DNA from: Trissonchulus latispiculum
Lineage: Eukaryota; Nematoda; Enoplea; Enoplida; Ironidae
Assembly (NCBI GenBank): GCA_030248195.1
Contig: JASAND010004221.1
Location: 1-64,000 of the forward strand
Length of the DNA stretch: 64,000 nucleotides
Direction: 5' to 3'
Below are positions 1-9,900 of this stretch, piece after piece. The notes under the pieces were generated by a model, which was not told where the DNA came from, did not search any database, and was given only the letters and a program-made list of their open reading frames with translations. The position numbers and the translations under genes are program-made. Positions within the stretch are counted from its first letter, which is position 1. Every line of letters starts with the position of its first letter.

Positions 1-2014
1 GTACTTCCCGTTCAGTTACATGTGCTGCTAAATTCGAAATTTTTCCAAAAATTCCAAAAATTAGCGAAAAATTACTAAATTCCGCCAATTAAGCTAAAAA
101 TCGTTAAAAATAGCTGTAAATTGAGAAAATTTTCATCGTTTTAACAAAAAACCGACTTTTTTTGAAATTTCGCCGACCCCCCTAGAAAATTTTCTTACCC
201 CTCCCCCCAAATCGACTTTCATAGCCCCCCTCCCCCTTTTTTCGCCAAACCCCACTACCTACTTTTTCTGAACCCCCGCCCCACTTTTTTCGCCAGCCAC
301 ACCTATGGGGAGGCGGGGGGGTTGGGGGGGTATCCCCCCCCCAAAATTTTCGACCAACTTTTGCCCACCCCCCAGATTTTTGACTATCCCTCCCCCGACT
401 TTTGGTTACCCCCCCCCTCCCGAACCCCCCCAACGCTTTTTTTGGGTGCCCAAAAAGTTAGCTAAAATTTAAAAAAAATAGTCATTTTTTGAAAATTTTT
501 TCTCAAATTTTGGCTTAAAGTCCGGTTTCAAAAACTACTCAAAAACGTCTAAAACGATAAAAAATCCAGGGAAACTATGAGTAGTGGGGTCGTCGACCGT
601 CGTAGGTATGCTGTAGAGTGGGGGGCCCCTGCAAAACGACAATTTTGGCTACCCTATCTCCCAGATGTTCGGATTTCGCTATCGCCCTCCCAAGATTTTT
701 TTAGAAAGAATGGTAAAAATCGAAATTTTGGGGTTTTGTTCATAGGTGTGTTTTTGACCCCCGCCCCCTTTCAAAAAATTCTGGCGCCGCTACTGGCCAG
801 GTCTGCCAAAAAGGGAAGGGATCTGAAAAATTCGGGTTTGGGGAGGGTAAGAAAACAGTTCCAAGGGGGGGGGTCGGCAAAAAATCGGTTGTTTGTTAAA
901 AACGAAAAATTTTCTTAATTTTCATCTATGATTAGCGATTTTTCAGGTAATTAAGCGAATTTTAGCAATTTTTTGCGAAAAATTGCAAAAAAAGCAAAAA
1001 TTTAGGTATATAGGGGTTTGAAAATGTTTAAGGGGGGGTCGGCCGAAGGCGAATTTGGGGGGAGGTTGAAAAAATTTTTAGGCGAGGGGGAGGGGGTCAA
1101 AAACACACCTATGAACAAAACCCCCAAAATTTCGATTTTTACCATTCTTTCTAAAAATCTTGGGAGGGCGATAGCGAAATCCGAACATCTGGGGGAGATT
1201 AGGTAGCCAAAATTTGTCGTTTTGGTAGGCCCCCCACTCTACAGCATACCTACGACGGTCGACGACCCCACTACTCATAGTTTCCCTGGATTTTTTATCG
1301 TTTTAGACGTTTTTACAGTTTTAAACTGACTTTAAGCCAAAATTTGAGAAAAAATTTTCAAAAAATGACTATTTTTTGCAAAATTTAGCTAACTTTTTGG
1401 CACCCAAAAAAAGTGCTGGGGGGGGTTCGGGAGGGGGGGGGGTAACCAAAAGTCGGGGGAGGGATAGTCAAAAAATCTGGGGGGTGGGCAAAGTTGGTCG
1501 AAAATTTTGGGGGGGATACCCCCCCAACCCCCCCCCCCCCCCCAATGTGGGGCGGGCGGAAAAAGTGGGGGTGGGGGGTTCAGAAAAAAGTAGGTAGGGG
1601 GGTTTGGCGAAAAAAGGGGGAGGGGGGCCGCGAAAAGTCGATTTGGGGGGAGGGGTAAGAAAAATTTTCTAGGGGGGTCGGCGAAAAATTTCTAAAAAAA
1701 GTCGGTTTTTTGTTAAAACGATGAAAATTTTTCTCAATTTACAGCTATTTTTAACGATTTTTAGCTTAATTAAGCGAATTCTAGCAATTTTTCGCTAATT
1801 TTTGGAATTTTTTGGAAAAATTTCGAATTTTTAGCTACAAATTTTCAAAAATTTAGGTAGGGGTTTGACTTTGAAAATTTTTAGGGGGGAGGGGTCTGAA
1901 AAAATCGATTTGGGGGGAGGGGTAGGAAAAAATTTTTAGGGGGGGTTGGCGACCCCTCCATTTGGGGGGAGGGGTCCCCCCCTAACACCCCTATGCCCCC
2001 CACCTGGGGAAACT
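1..2014. repeat. Fold-back repeat complex H with long C/G tracts
   Basis: Bases 1-565 are the reverse complement of about 1,290-1,860, so the region is itself an inverted repeat centred near 930. Between the halves lies an inner pair of inverted copies (566-760 and 1,095-1,290), each beginning CCAGGGAAACTATGAGTAG. The outer right edge near 2,005-2,014 reads CCTGGGGAAACTATG. Runs of 5-14 C or G alternate with A/T-rich stretches. The apparent ORFs are proline/glycine-rich low-complexity translations and are not genes. Bases 1-~760 are not mirrored in the right arm. Confidence 0.75.
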
Positions 2015-2865
2015 ATGCCACTACCTGTTCAAGTCCAATAATACTCATCATCACTCAACCCCAGGCCCAACCCAACACCAGCGTTAAAATTGAACGCACA
2101 TACAAATGGTGCATAGCTTACCCTTCAGCTGCCCAGTGCTAATATTGATTTTGTACACAGGCATGCACATCCCTCACTATATTGTAACAAAACTACACAG
2201 GCGGCATAAGGAATGCACACGAACTGACCAACTTTCAAACCAAACTTATTTGCATATTGACTAAACATGTCACACTGACATTCAAGAATACTTTGCAGTG
2301 AAATTCTGACGGATATTGAAGTTTAGCCTAGTCTGCTAGAGCAAACTATGACATGCTATTTTGCTTAGTCGTTGTCATGTTTTCATTTTCTTTTCTTTTT
2401 TGTTCTTCGTTTTCACTTGTTTTCATTAGCCAACAGAGCATTAGGTTGTCGAAAATGTATTCTTCACCCTTTGTCAATGACAAGTATTAATAATGAGAAG
2501 TGTCTGTACGGTCCCTAAAAAGCAGTACTTCAAATTTCGAAATTTACACAGAAATAAGAAATTCACATAAAATTCATTTACGTGCTGATAGATCTCTGTT
2601 TCATCTAAGTATTTCACTTAAAAGAAGACCTTCAAGGTTATATACTTGTTGTTTTATGTTTCCGAATTGTTTATTGTGTACAGATATTGCTCCGGGGTAA
2701 TGAGAGCAGCCACTGCAAACAGCAAAGGTGCCATAACAATATAATCCGTATTTTCATATAAGCAACAGAGTGTATGTGGTCCAGTGCAGATTTAGGGTTT
2801 ATAATTGTATTGCCAACAGTTTAGAACTATTCTTGTGTAGTCAGTCAGCGTCTTCACCGTTTGAT
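2015..2865. other. AT-rich intergenic / globin 3' flank
   Basis: No gene or repeat was recognised apart from a possible polyadenylation signal for the globin gene. The region is mirrored at about 60,412-61,270. Confidence 0.5.
2670..2675 (-). promoter_or_regulatory. Possible polyadenylation signal of the globin gene
   Basis: The minus strand reads AATAAA about 190 bases downstream of the globin stop codon, a usual place for a poly(A) signal. The mirror copy near 60,602 keeps the hexamer. No transcript evidence is available here. Confidence 0.4.
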
Positions 2866-3621
2866 TTAATTGTGGAATCCCGATGTTTTTGGTACTGCCA
2901 GTGTGTCGCCCGTCGATTGACTGTCCGCACCTTGGTGATTACATGTTTTCTGATAAAAAGTCAGTTTCATTTCAAGCACTACACGGTACATAAACATTTC
3001 CCAGGAATTCTTCACTTCCTGTAACTTTTTGTTTCGTTTGCTTTCGCTGTATTTCTTCTTGGACAGTAGGGAATTCTGTAGAGCCAGCATTTTATCTACG
3101 GTTATTCTGGCAAATGAATTCCAATTTTCAGGAGTAAATAGGTTTGGATTCTTCTGTGCTAGGGTTGCATGATATTCGCCAACATTATGAATATTTTGAA
3201 GACACTGTTCAATGTTAGGATCTTGGCTAGCCAATTCTTCCACCAAATTCTGTAAGCAGGACATGTAACTTCCTGCCAAATTGACGATGTGAACACTCAA
3301 TGTTCCTGGTTTCATATCTTTGGGAGCTTGAGTAATCCCAAGCACCTTTTGTAGTTCTGGTATGTCCGTTATCACCTGTTTAATAATTGCTTGTCCAATT
3401 TTTAGCTGCCAAACCGCATCCGGCCAGCTGTCTCTGATAATGGTAGCGTCTTCTGGGGTCATTCCAAAAGCCAAAGGTAACGGAGATGTACCAGGTCTTC
3501 CGCTGCTGGCGATAGACGGAGATGCAGCGCTAATCTCACTTGGCTGATCGCCAAATACCAAAGAAACTTTAACGTTACTGTCAACGCAACGTGATTTACC
3601 AACAGATACAATTAGACCCAT
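2866..3621 (-). CDS. Globin-domain protein, possible N-myristoylated membrane globin
   Basis: This is a heme-binding globin-fold protein. The open frame starts at 3,696 (276 aa), but a pyrimidine-rich tract ending TTTTAG lies just before the second Met. That Met begins MGLIVSVGK, an MGxxxS myristoylation pattern followed by SRC, so I prefer the start at 3,621 (251 aa). In 276-aa numbering: A-helix Trp91, distal E7-type His136 (SVHIVNL), proximal F8-type His176 (VGEYHATL) and H-helix Trp232. The EF segment is about 7 residues longer than in neuroglobin. The CD1 position (KVLGIT, ~118-119) carries Val/Leu instead of the nearly invariant Phe. N-terminal acylation is known for globin X, so membrane attachment is an inference. 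A serine/proline-rich linker (~52-78) precedes the domain, and the tail from ~251 looks disordered. Single coding exon; the subfamily is uncertain. Confidence 0.8.
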   Translation of the reverse strand: MGLIVSVGKSRCVDSNVKVSLVFGDQPSEISAASPSIASSGRPGTSPLPLAFGMTPEDATIIRDSWPDAVWQLKIGQAIIKQVITDIPELQKVLGITQAPKDMKPGTLSVHIVNLAGSYMSCLQNLVEELASQDPNIEQCLQNIHNVGEYHATLAQKNPNLFTPENWNSFARITVDKMLALQNSLLSKKKYSESKRNKKLQEVKNSWEMFMYRVVLEMKLTFYQKTCNHQGADSQSTGDTLAVPKTSGFHN

Positions 3622-3699
3622 TAAGCTTGTAAAATTGCTAAAACACAAATGCGTTAAAAGGGACAAGAAGGCACAAAGAATAATCTCTGGAAACATCCA

Positions 3700-4484
3700 A
3701 GCTTTTGAGTTCTGTCCTAAACAACCTCTTTGCCGCCAGTGGCATGTACCTGTACGCTACTCATAAATGACCCGAAACTATTATGTAAATTCTGAATGCC
3801 TGGAGTCTGGAGAGAACTAAAAATGCGATGAGTACATGCTAAACTAAGTCAAATTAACTGAATTTAAGGGCGAAACAGTTAAACTATTGAACAACGATCA
3901 TCATAATGCCTAATCCACCAAAAAACAATAATAACAATCACTCTTGTTAGTTAACAATCTTTTTCAGTTTTGAAACAAATAAAGCCAAGTCAGTAAACTG
4001 ATTATTGTCATTTTGGAAAACATACAAGAAAAATGTTGATAAATATAGTAACAAACTGCTATTTGTCTAGTAAGTCGACGCCAATACAGAAAATCAGGGC
4101 ACAATCTGCCCGTGCTGCACTGCAACTTTACAGTTACTTTTGTATAAAACTATAGGTATTCGATGAGTCTTAAAACATTTTCTCCCTAATGGAGCTTTTG
4201 CCTTTCGGAAGTTTTCTGCATTAAAACGCATTGATAAAACGCGCGTTGATTATACACTCGACTAAGATTGCTAATGGTAAATGATCACATAATTTATCTA
4301 TAATTCCTAAATATATAGAGCTGAACCATCCAGCAAAATGCAAAAGAAACTTTTGCAGTTGTTTTTACAGCCACCTCATCCCAGTCGGTTTGCCTGTTAG
4401 GGGTAGTGTCAGCGTGTCTAGGAGTCGGGATAGGACTGACATCAAGAGTGACGACTTGAGTGAGTGACTGACGTAAGAGTATGA
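3700..4484. other. Intergenic, globin 5' flank
   Basis: AT-rich sequence without a convincing ORF. It must hold the globin promoter and probably a 5' non-coding exon, but I cannot place either. It is mirrored at 58,805-59,570. Confidence 0.4.
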
Positions 4485-4868
4485 CAAGCGTCGTCATACG
4501 CTATGTAATATGAAATCGCTACATCCGATGCGCGCTATCGGGTAACCTCCCTAAGTCAGAACCCTTCATCACACCCCTATACATGTACGGGCTGTAAACG
4601 GGGGATCGGGCACGTGCTTGTATATTCTGTACACAGATGTGTAAATCATACAAACTTAAACTCGCTGCACAAATTGGGCTCTCGTCAAGCTTAACATGTA
4701 AGTATACTATATGTAACAAACATAGACCCCGAACCAGAAAGAAGCCCGTCTGGACCCCGTACATGTATAGGGGCGGAGTCAAGGGGAGGGGGTTAATTTA
4801 TGGGAGGGGTCAGCCGATAGCGTGCAGAGGATGTAGCGAACTCATAATACATAGCTTATGACGCTTGA
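4485..4868. mobile_element. Terminal-inverted-repeat element M (~385 bp, non-autonomous)
   Basis: The left end (AAGCGTCGTCATACGCTATG) is matched as reverse complement at the right end (AAGCGTCATAAGCTATGTAT). The imperfect terminal repeats run about 110 bp and include an inner pair around CCTATACATGTACGG. There is no transposase ORF, so it looks like a MITE. The mirror copy is at about 58,410-58,795. Confidence 0.7.
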
Positions 4869-5425
4869 AATAATCTTATGTATATTATGCACTCTTGCTT
4901 GCTGACACACTCTTGCTGACACTGAATATATAATGCATTAAGCTTGCTTTAATGCATTTTATTTTTCGAGCTAATTGTATTGTGAAAACATTGCGCGATG
5001 AGGGCGACTGCAGGAGCTACACCAAAAAGCTGCAGCAGCATTTTGCAGCAAACACAAAAATGGGTTGCCCTGTCTTTCAGGGTCTAATGTGATCCAATTT
5101 AATGAAGTTTTTCCCTAAAATTGAGAAATTTTGGTTTAAGGTTGGTTTAAGATCTACTCTAGAGTTGAATAATTATAAACTCATTTTTCAAATATGCACA
5201 AGTGCTGCAATTTCCTGGAAGGCTTTATATAAATACCATACTGTACATTTGTGATGATTTTAATTTACGCCATCCTTCTTCTTTGCTTTAGAAATGATAT
5301 GAAATTGAGAAGAAAAGAAATGAAAATTCCAATCCTACGCAAGAACATCTGCTGTTTTTAGGTATCGCTTGGTAATATCAATCTTGTGTTCCACCCTGTC
5401 ACTTTATGCTGGAATAGCTGCTAAT
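4869..5425. other. Intergenic, with a small AT-rich hairpin
   Basis: There is no ORF of note. Near 4,930-4,965 AATGCATTAAGC faces GCTTTAATGCATT, forming a 12-bp hairpin with one bulge. The rest is unremarkable. Confidence 0.4.
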
Positions 5426-5497
5426 ATGAAAGTGGTGTGTTACTGCTTTGCCATTGCTGCGGCCATTGTAGCCCGTATTGCTTCTGTCAGTTCCAGC
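5426..5497 (+). CDS. Probable first coding exon encoding a signal peptide
   Basis: The ATG opens 24 codons of a typical signal peptide: MKVVC, then a hydrophobic alanine/isoleucine core, then a small-residue end (ASVSSS). The exon stops exactly at a GTAAGC splice donor in phase 0. The downstream exons are not identified. The PAN-like ORF at 9,370 on the same strand is an attractive partner because PAN proteins are usually secreted, but its visible acceptors need a phase-1 donor, so at least one more exon would be required. The mirror copy at about 57,773-57,850 (minus) keeps the same peptide and donor. Confidence 0.45.
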
Positions 5498-5749
5498 GTA
5501 AGCTTTTTAACTTTCAAACTGTGGCATACTATAATTGATCAAAATTAGCTAAAATTCTGCTATTATGCTGAATTTGACTATTGTATCATGTTTTGGAAAA
5601 TCCAACTCGGGATCCAGGTCAGCTCAACTTTCGCTGATTGATTCATATTGACGTGACGCGTAATGTTTGTCAGTGCGTCAAGCTGTGAGGCTACAACTTG
5701 ATGCACCCCAGCAATTGCTCAGCAGTGATCAACTCACATGAAAATTCAT

Positions 5750-5878
5750 AGCAGCCTCCCAAATAACGTTGGTTAATTTTTACGTAAGATTAAACACTTC
5801 ATAATTTCATGGCAGCCGCTCAAATAACGTTGGTTAATTTTTACGTAAGATTAAACACTTCATAATTTTATGAAACGT
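5750..5878. repeat. 61-bp tandem duplication
   Basis: Two nearly identical units start at 5,760 and 5,821; each begins CAAATAACGTTGGTTAATTT. The mirror copy at about 57,415-57,540 also has two units. Confidence 0.85.
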
Positions 5879-5889
5879 ATACAATAATA

Positions 5890-6537
5890 GCAAGAGTGCA
5901 TAATTGAACTATATATAAGAAGAAGAGTAAGCCGCTAGAGGGCTCCTCTTCTTGGCATTGCGTAACGGTGCTCCGACCACAATGCGCGAATGTTCCCCCG
6001 TTTGGTGGGGGGGAGCTCTTTTCGACATAGCATACCCCCCTCCGTTTGGTGGGGGGGGGGTAGCAGAAAAGAGGTCCCCGTTTGGTGGGGGGGGGGGTAG
6101 TGCAGAGGATTACGGTAGTTTTTGTTCTATTTTAAAATGGGTCCCCCTTTGGGGGGGGGGTAGCAAAGAGTGGTCCCCCTTTGGTGGGGGGGTATGCAAA
6201 AGAGGTCCCCGTTTAGTGGGGGGGTAGACAAAAGAGGTCCCCGTTTGGTGGGGGGGGCGCCAACAGCCAATCAGATTCATCCAATCTTAGCCTGACTTGG
6301 CGACCCCCCCCCCAAACGGGGACCCCATTCTGCCTACCCCCCCACCAAACGGGGACCCCTTTTGCATTCCCCCCCACCAAACGGGGGAGGGGGGTATGTC
6401 GAATCCCCCCCCCCCACCAAACGGGGGAACATTTGCTATTGTGGTCGGAGCACCATTACGCAATGCCAAGAAGAGAAGCCCTCTAGTGGCTTACTCTTCT
6501 TCTATAATATTAAGGAATAAATTATGGACTCTTAATG
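5890..6537. mobile_element. Fold-back element N with internal CCCCGTTTGGTGGGG repeats
   Basis: The terminal inverted repeats run from AAGAGTGCATAATT (5,892) through AAGAAGAGTAAGCC and continue for about 110 bp. They are matched in reverse from 6,535 (AATTATGGACTCTT). The interior is an array of units with a core GTCCCCGTTTGGTGGGGGG on the left half and its complement on the right half, folding at about 6,275. No transposase is encoded. The mirror copy is at 56,745-57,390. Confidence 0.85.
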
Positions 6538-6719
6538 ATAGGCTGCTCATTTGCTCAGAAAGTGCCGTTTTCAGTTTTTGCACATGGCTGAAGCTAACTT
6601 CTCTTATATACTTATTTTAGTGTCCAGTTGCCTATCCCACAAGGGAAAAGACTCCAAGTAAGATTTACTCAAACATGCCTAATGCACGCAAATATTATCT
6701 TATTAAAATAAAATAAAAA

Positions 6720-6900
6720 CATAAAGGCACGGTTCACACTGCACAAAGGTTTATGGTTTATTGTTTATTTAAGACTTAAGGTTAAACTAGGTTATTCATG
6801 TCGAAGCGTTCACATTCACACTGGAAGGTTTAAGGTTTAAGCAAGCCGAGTTAAAAATAGTTTAACTCTGTGTTTAGGTTTAAGCTTACAGTACATGAAC
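6720..6900. mobile_element. Possible small MITE with GTTCACACTG motifs
   Basis: The segment carries GGTTCACACTG near 6,730 and CATTCACACTGG near 6,813, with repeated GGTTTAAG/GGTTTATGG motifs. This looks like a short repeat, but clean ends were not established. Confidence 0.35.
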
Positions 6901-6942
6901 ATTATATATTAGGAGTTTAGTTATACATATTTTTAAATTTAA

Positions 6943-8162
6943 GGGGGGGTCCATCATGAAAAATTTTTAGGTGACGGATTTCGCTCGTTTTCACACATAA
7001 GTTAGCCACATATGTCGTGCATATCAAGTTTAAATTTTGAGTTGTTTTGTTCAGTTCTCCGTAAGTTACGAGCCATCAACTGTGTGCAATTTGAATATGA
7101 GCCAGCACAAGGGTGCTGCAGCCAACTGATGCAAATTTTCGCAAATCAACTTTGTTTTTAGCTTATTTTGTTATACATCTTTGAAAACTATTAAGAAAAG
7201 CATTTACGTACAATTTCCAGCCGACCAGAAGCTTCTCTAAAAAATTTCTCGGAGAAACAAGGCCCTTATTCCTCCTGATGTAATGAAACATTTAACAGCG
7301 GTTAACTTAAAATAGAGGCATTTCCAACCCATGGTTCTATGAAAAGAATTCATCCCTGCAATGAGAGCTCTCGATTGATGTATCATATGCCATATTTTGA
7401 AAAATTTTAGAAATAGCTGTTTTGAGAAATTCGGGGTTCGAGGGTCTCGTTTGGCACGCTGAGAAGTACTGGACGTCGCCATCAGCATAATTCAAGCTGC
7501 AATTAGATCCGAAGACATGGATACACAAGTTGGAATAGAAAATAGGCAGTTTAGGACCATACAGTTGACGGAATTTAACCAAGTTTTCGAAAAAACCGAA
7601 ATTTTAAAAATTTTGCTAAAAATTGCCATTTTTGCGCCAAAAAGATCTCGAAACTGGTAAAGGATACAATGGATCCATTGGTATCATTGGAACCGCCAAT
7701 TCAAATACTACGGAACCCTGGAGTTAGAAGTTTTATTTAGGCCTTTGAATTAGAGTATTTTACAATTGTTTCAGAAGACCCCACTTTTCAGCTGCAAGAA
7801 ACGTTGAAATTTGACGATTTTTCACAGTTTGCGATAAATAAAAATTTTTTAAAAAATTTTAGGGGCCTAAATCAAAATTCTACTTCCAGCGTACCGCAGT
7901 TCATTGTCGTAGCTACAATCTAAATACAAAATTGTACAATTTCATGAACGTTCATCGAGAGATCTTTTTGGCGCAAGAAAAAATCACCACTTTTTCTGTT
8001 TTCTGTGTTTAACACATGCGGACCTCAACTTTGAGGTGAAATTACTCAACAACCGTAAGAGATACGAGTCTAATTTGAAAACTCGTTAAAATATCCCACT
8101 CAAAGATCATTATATGTGAAAATCAGCGAAATCGGAGATGGTCGAAAAATTGACCCCCCCCC
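6943..8162. mobile_element. TTAA-bounded non-autonomous element O1
   Basis: The target site TTAA is at 6,939-6,942 and 8,163-8,166. The ends are inverted: left GGGGGGGTCCATCATG then ACGGATTTCGCTCG; right, read as reverse complement, GGGGGGGGGTCAATTTTT then CCGATTTCGCTGA. The imperfect terminal repeat is about 55 bp. TTAA duplication is typical of the piggyBac and Kolobok superfamilies, but no transposase ORF is present, so the superfamily is not assigned. The mirror copy is at ~55,118-56,332. Confidence 0.7.
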
Positions 8163-8166
8163 TTAA

Positions 8167-9134
8167 GATGGTGATTCCCTTTGGTCACATAAAGTTTGCA
8201 CCATTATTACTCATTCATTACTTGGAGTTAAGAAGCCATTTTTATATCAAAATGTAGCTTGACATTTTCTCTTTTTAATGCATACGATGAAACTAATGTT
8301 GTTTTTCAAAAATATTTTTAACACATTTTAGCAGAAGTATAATTTTCCAGAATTTTTGCAGACTCAAGTAAATTTTTTCGCGAGACATCGTTTATATCAT
8401 TCGATACCTCCATCAAATAGCTGGGGACGATTATTTATTTATTGTGAAATCGCTCTTCGTTAAAGAGAAATAAGCTGAAATGTGTGCGTAACCTGTATTT
8501 TGCCTACTTTTTCCAAATTTGTCAAGTAGCTAGAAAGCAGTAATCGGGGCAACTAAAAAATCGTCCCTGGGTATATTTGTGCAAGACACATTTGTTCAGT
8601 AGCAGCCCTCCAACTTGCATGGTGAATGCTCCACAATCTTTGGAAGAAAATTGGTCGTGTTTTTGCAAAAACTACATTTTTTATGATAGCAGCCTACAGG
8701 ATAGCAGTTGGAAGACGGTCATGAATCGGATAATTTGTCCCTGTGAGACCTTCAGATCGACGCCCTTAGTTTGATTTTACGGCTTGCGTAGTTCAAGAAA
8801 TGATGGATTATTTGATTTCTGCAAAAATGACAATTTTTTACGCCAAAACAAGAAAATCGGCTATCTCACGGTAGAGAAAAGTTAGAAACTTGCTTTAAAA
8901 AGCAAATGTGAAGCTCAATCAGATCTTTCGAATGAATATAGTCATACCCGTATAGCAGCTGCCAAACGTTCAGAAATTGGGAAAAACCACTCTGCCCGGA
9001 AATCTCGAATTTTTGAATCGGGATTGCGCGGAGGGTGTTAGAACGCTAAAAGAACTTATTTCGGAAAGTTTCATCAAATTTCATCTTGATTTACGCCGCC
9101 AAGTAACAATATGTGCCCAAAAGGAATCACCGCC
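8167..9134. mobile_element. TTAA-bounded non-autonomous element O2
   Basis: It is flanked by TTAA at 8,163-8,166 (shared with O1) and 9,135-9,138. Terminal repeats of about 25 bp: left GATGGTGATTCCCTTTGG; right, as reverse complement, GGCGGTGATTCCTTTTGG, both followed by a CACATA motif. It is about 970 bp with no transposase. The end resembles that of element W. The mirror copy is at ~54,145-55,112. Confidence 0.75.
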
Positions 9135-9369
9135 TTAAGTGCGCACTACCTGATATAAAAATCACGTGATATTCAGACATTCGCGCCAAATTGGTTGGTA
9201 CCTTACCATCAAAGTTGTGTTACTTCGATCGTTGATTGAACCAGCTGATTCGGGACCCCCCTGAGGCGCCCACACCCACAATCCCTGAGGACCTTAAATA
9301 GGATTACGCTAAGGCCAAGGCCAATAAGTTTTAAGTCGGACAAGTTCCATATTTGGACATTCCAAAAGG

Positions 9370-9768
9370 ATGTGGTTTCACGTTCACCGATTAACTACAT
9401 TAGTGAGACCTAACAACATAAACATTTCAAGACTAAGGGTTTTCCATTTTATACCGCTTGAACTTTATAAATCTGCTGTTCCAGATTGTGAATGGCATTC
9501 ACCAGTTGTTGGAAAAACAATGAATTACTTCTATCCGGCGCTCATGGAAGGTGTTCAAGCTTGCATGACCTTTGCTCAGAGTTGGAGACATTGCCGAGTG
9601 CTATGTGAATTTGCTGCTAATTGCTGGGCAGTCGAATACAATGTCACAGCAACTGCAGACTTGGGGATGCCAAATTGCAAACTTCTCAGCACTAATCACA
9701 TCTATACGGGGTTAAACTTAACAGGGGCCTTTCCAGAACTGAGTTACATAGCCATAAAACAATGTTGA
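9370..9768 (+). CDS. PAN/apple-like cysteine-rich protein (last exon or single-exon ORF)
   Basis: The open frame gives 132 aa. From residue ~38 it shows a PAN/apple-type cysteine pattern: PDCEWH, then GVQACMTF, HCRVLCEF, ANCWAVEYN, NCKLLSTN and a terminal KQC. PAN/apple modules are usually extracellular and bind proteins or glycans. The first ~37 residues look less conserved, and an acceptor-like CTGTTCCAG sits just before the first cysteine codon (about 9,485), so the true exon may begin there and the real N-terminus, probably a signal peptide, lies upstream. It ends 132 bases from the convergent VPS4-like gene. The right-arm copy loses its last ~10 residues. Domain assignment is by pattern only. 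Confidence 0.55.
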   Translation: MWFHVHRLTTLVRPNNINISRLRVFHFIPLELYKSAVPDCEWHSPVVGKTMNYFYPALMEGVQACMTFAQSWRHCRVLCEFAANCWAVEYNVTATADLGMPNCKLLSTNHIYTGLNLTGAFPELSYIAIKQC

Positions 9769-9900
9769 ACTGATCCAAATTATTGATGTGATCTTGTATG
9801 CCCACCTGTTTTGTCTAATCAAAGCTTGAATTGATTTTATCACTTTTTTCTACAAGTTTCTAAACCACTAATAACGATGAGATTTTACAAATACACACAG

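Noticed and set aside
182..433. Proline/glycine-rich ORFs here and at 1,376, 6,297, 17,742, 22,123, 61,699 and 62,735
   Set aside because: They are translations of C/G homopolymer tracts in repeats, change frame between copies, and have no domain.
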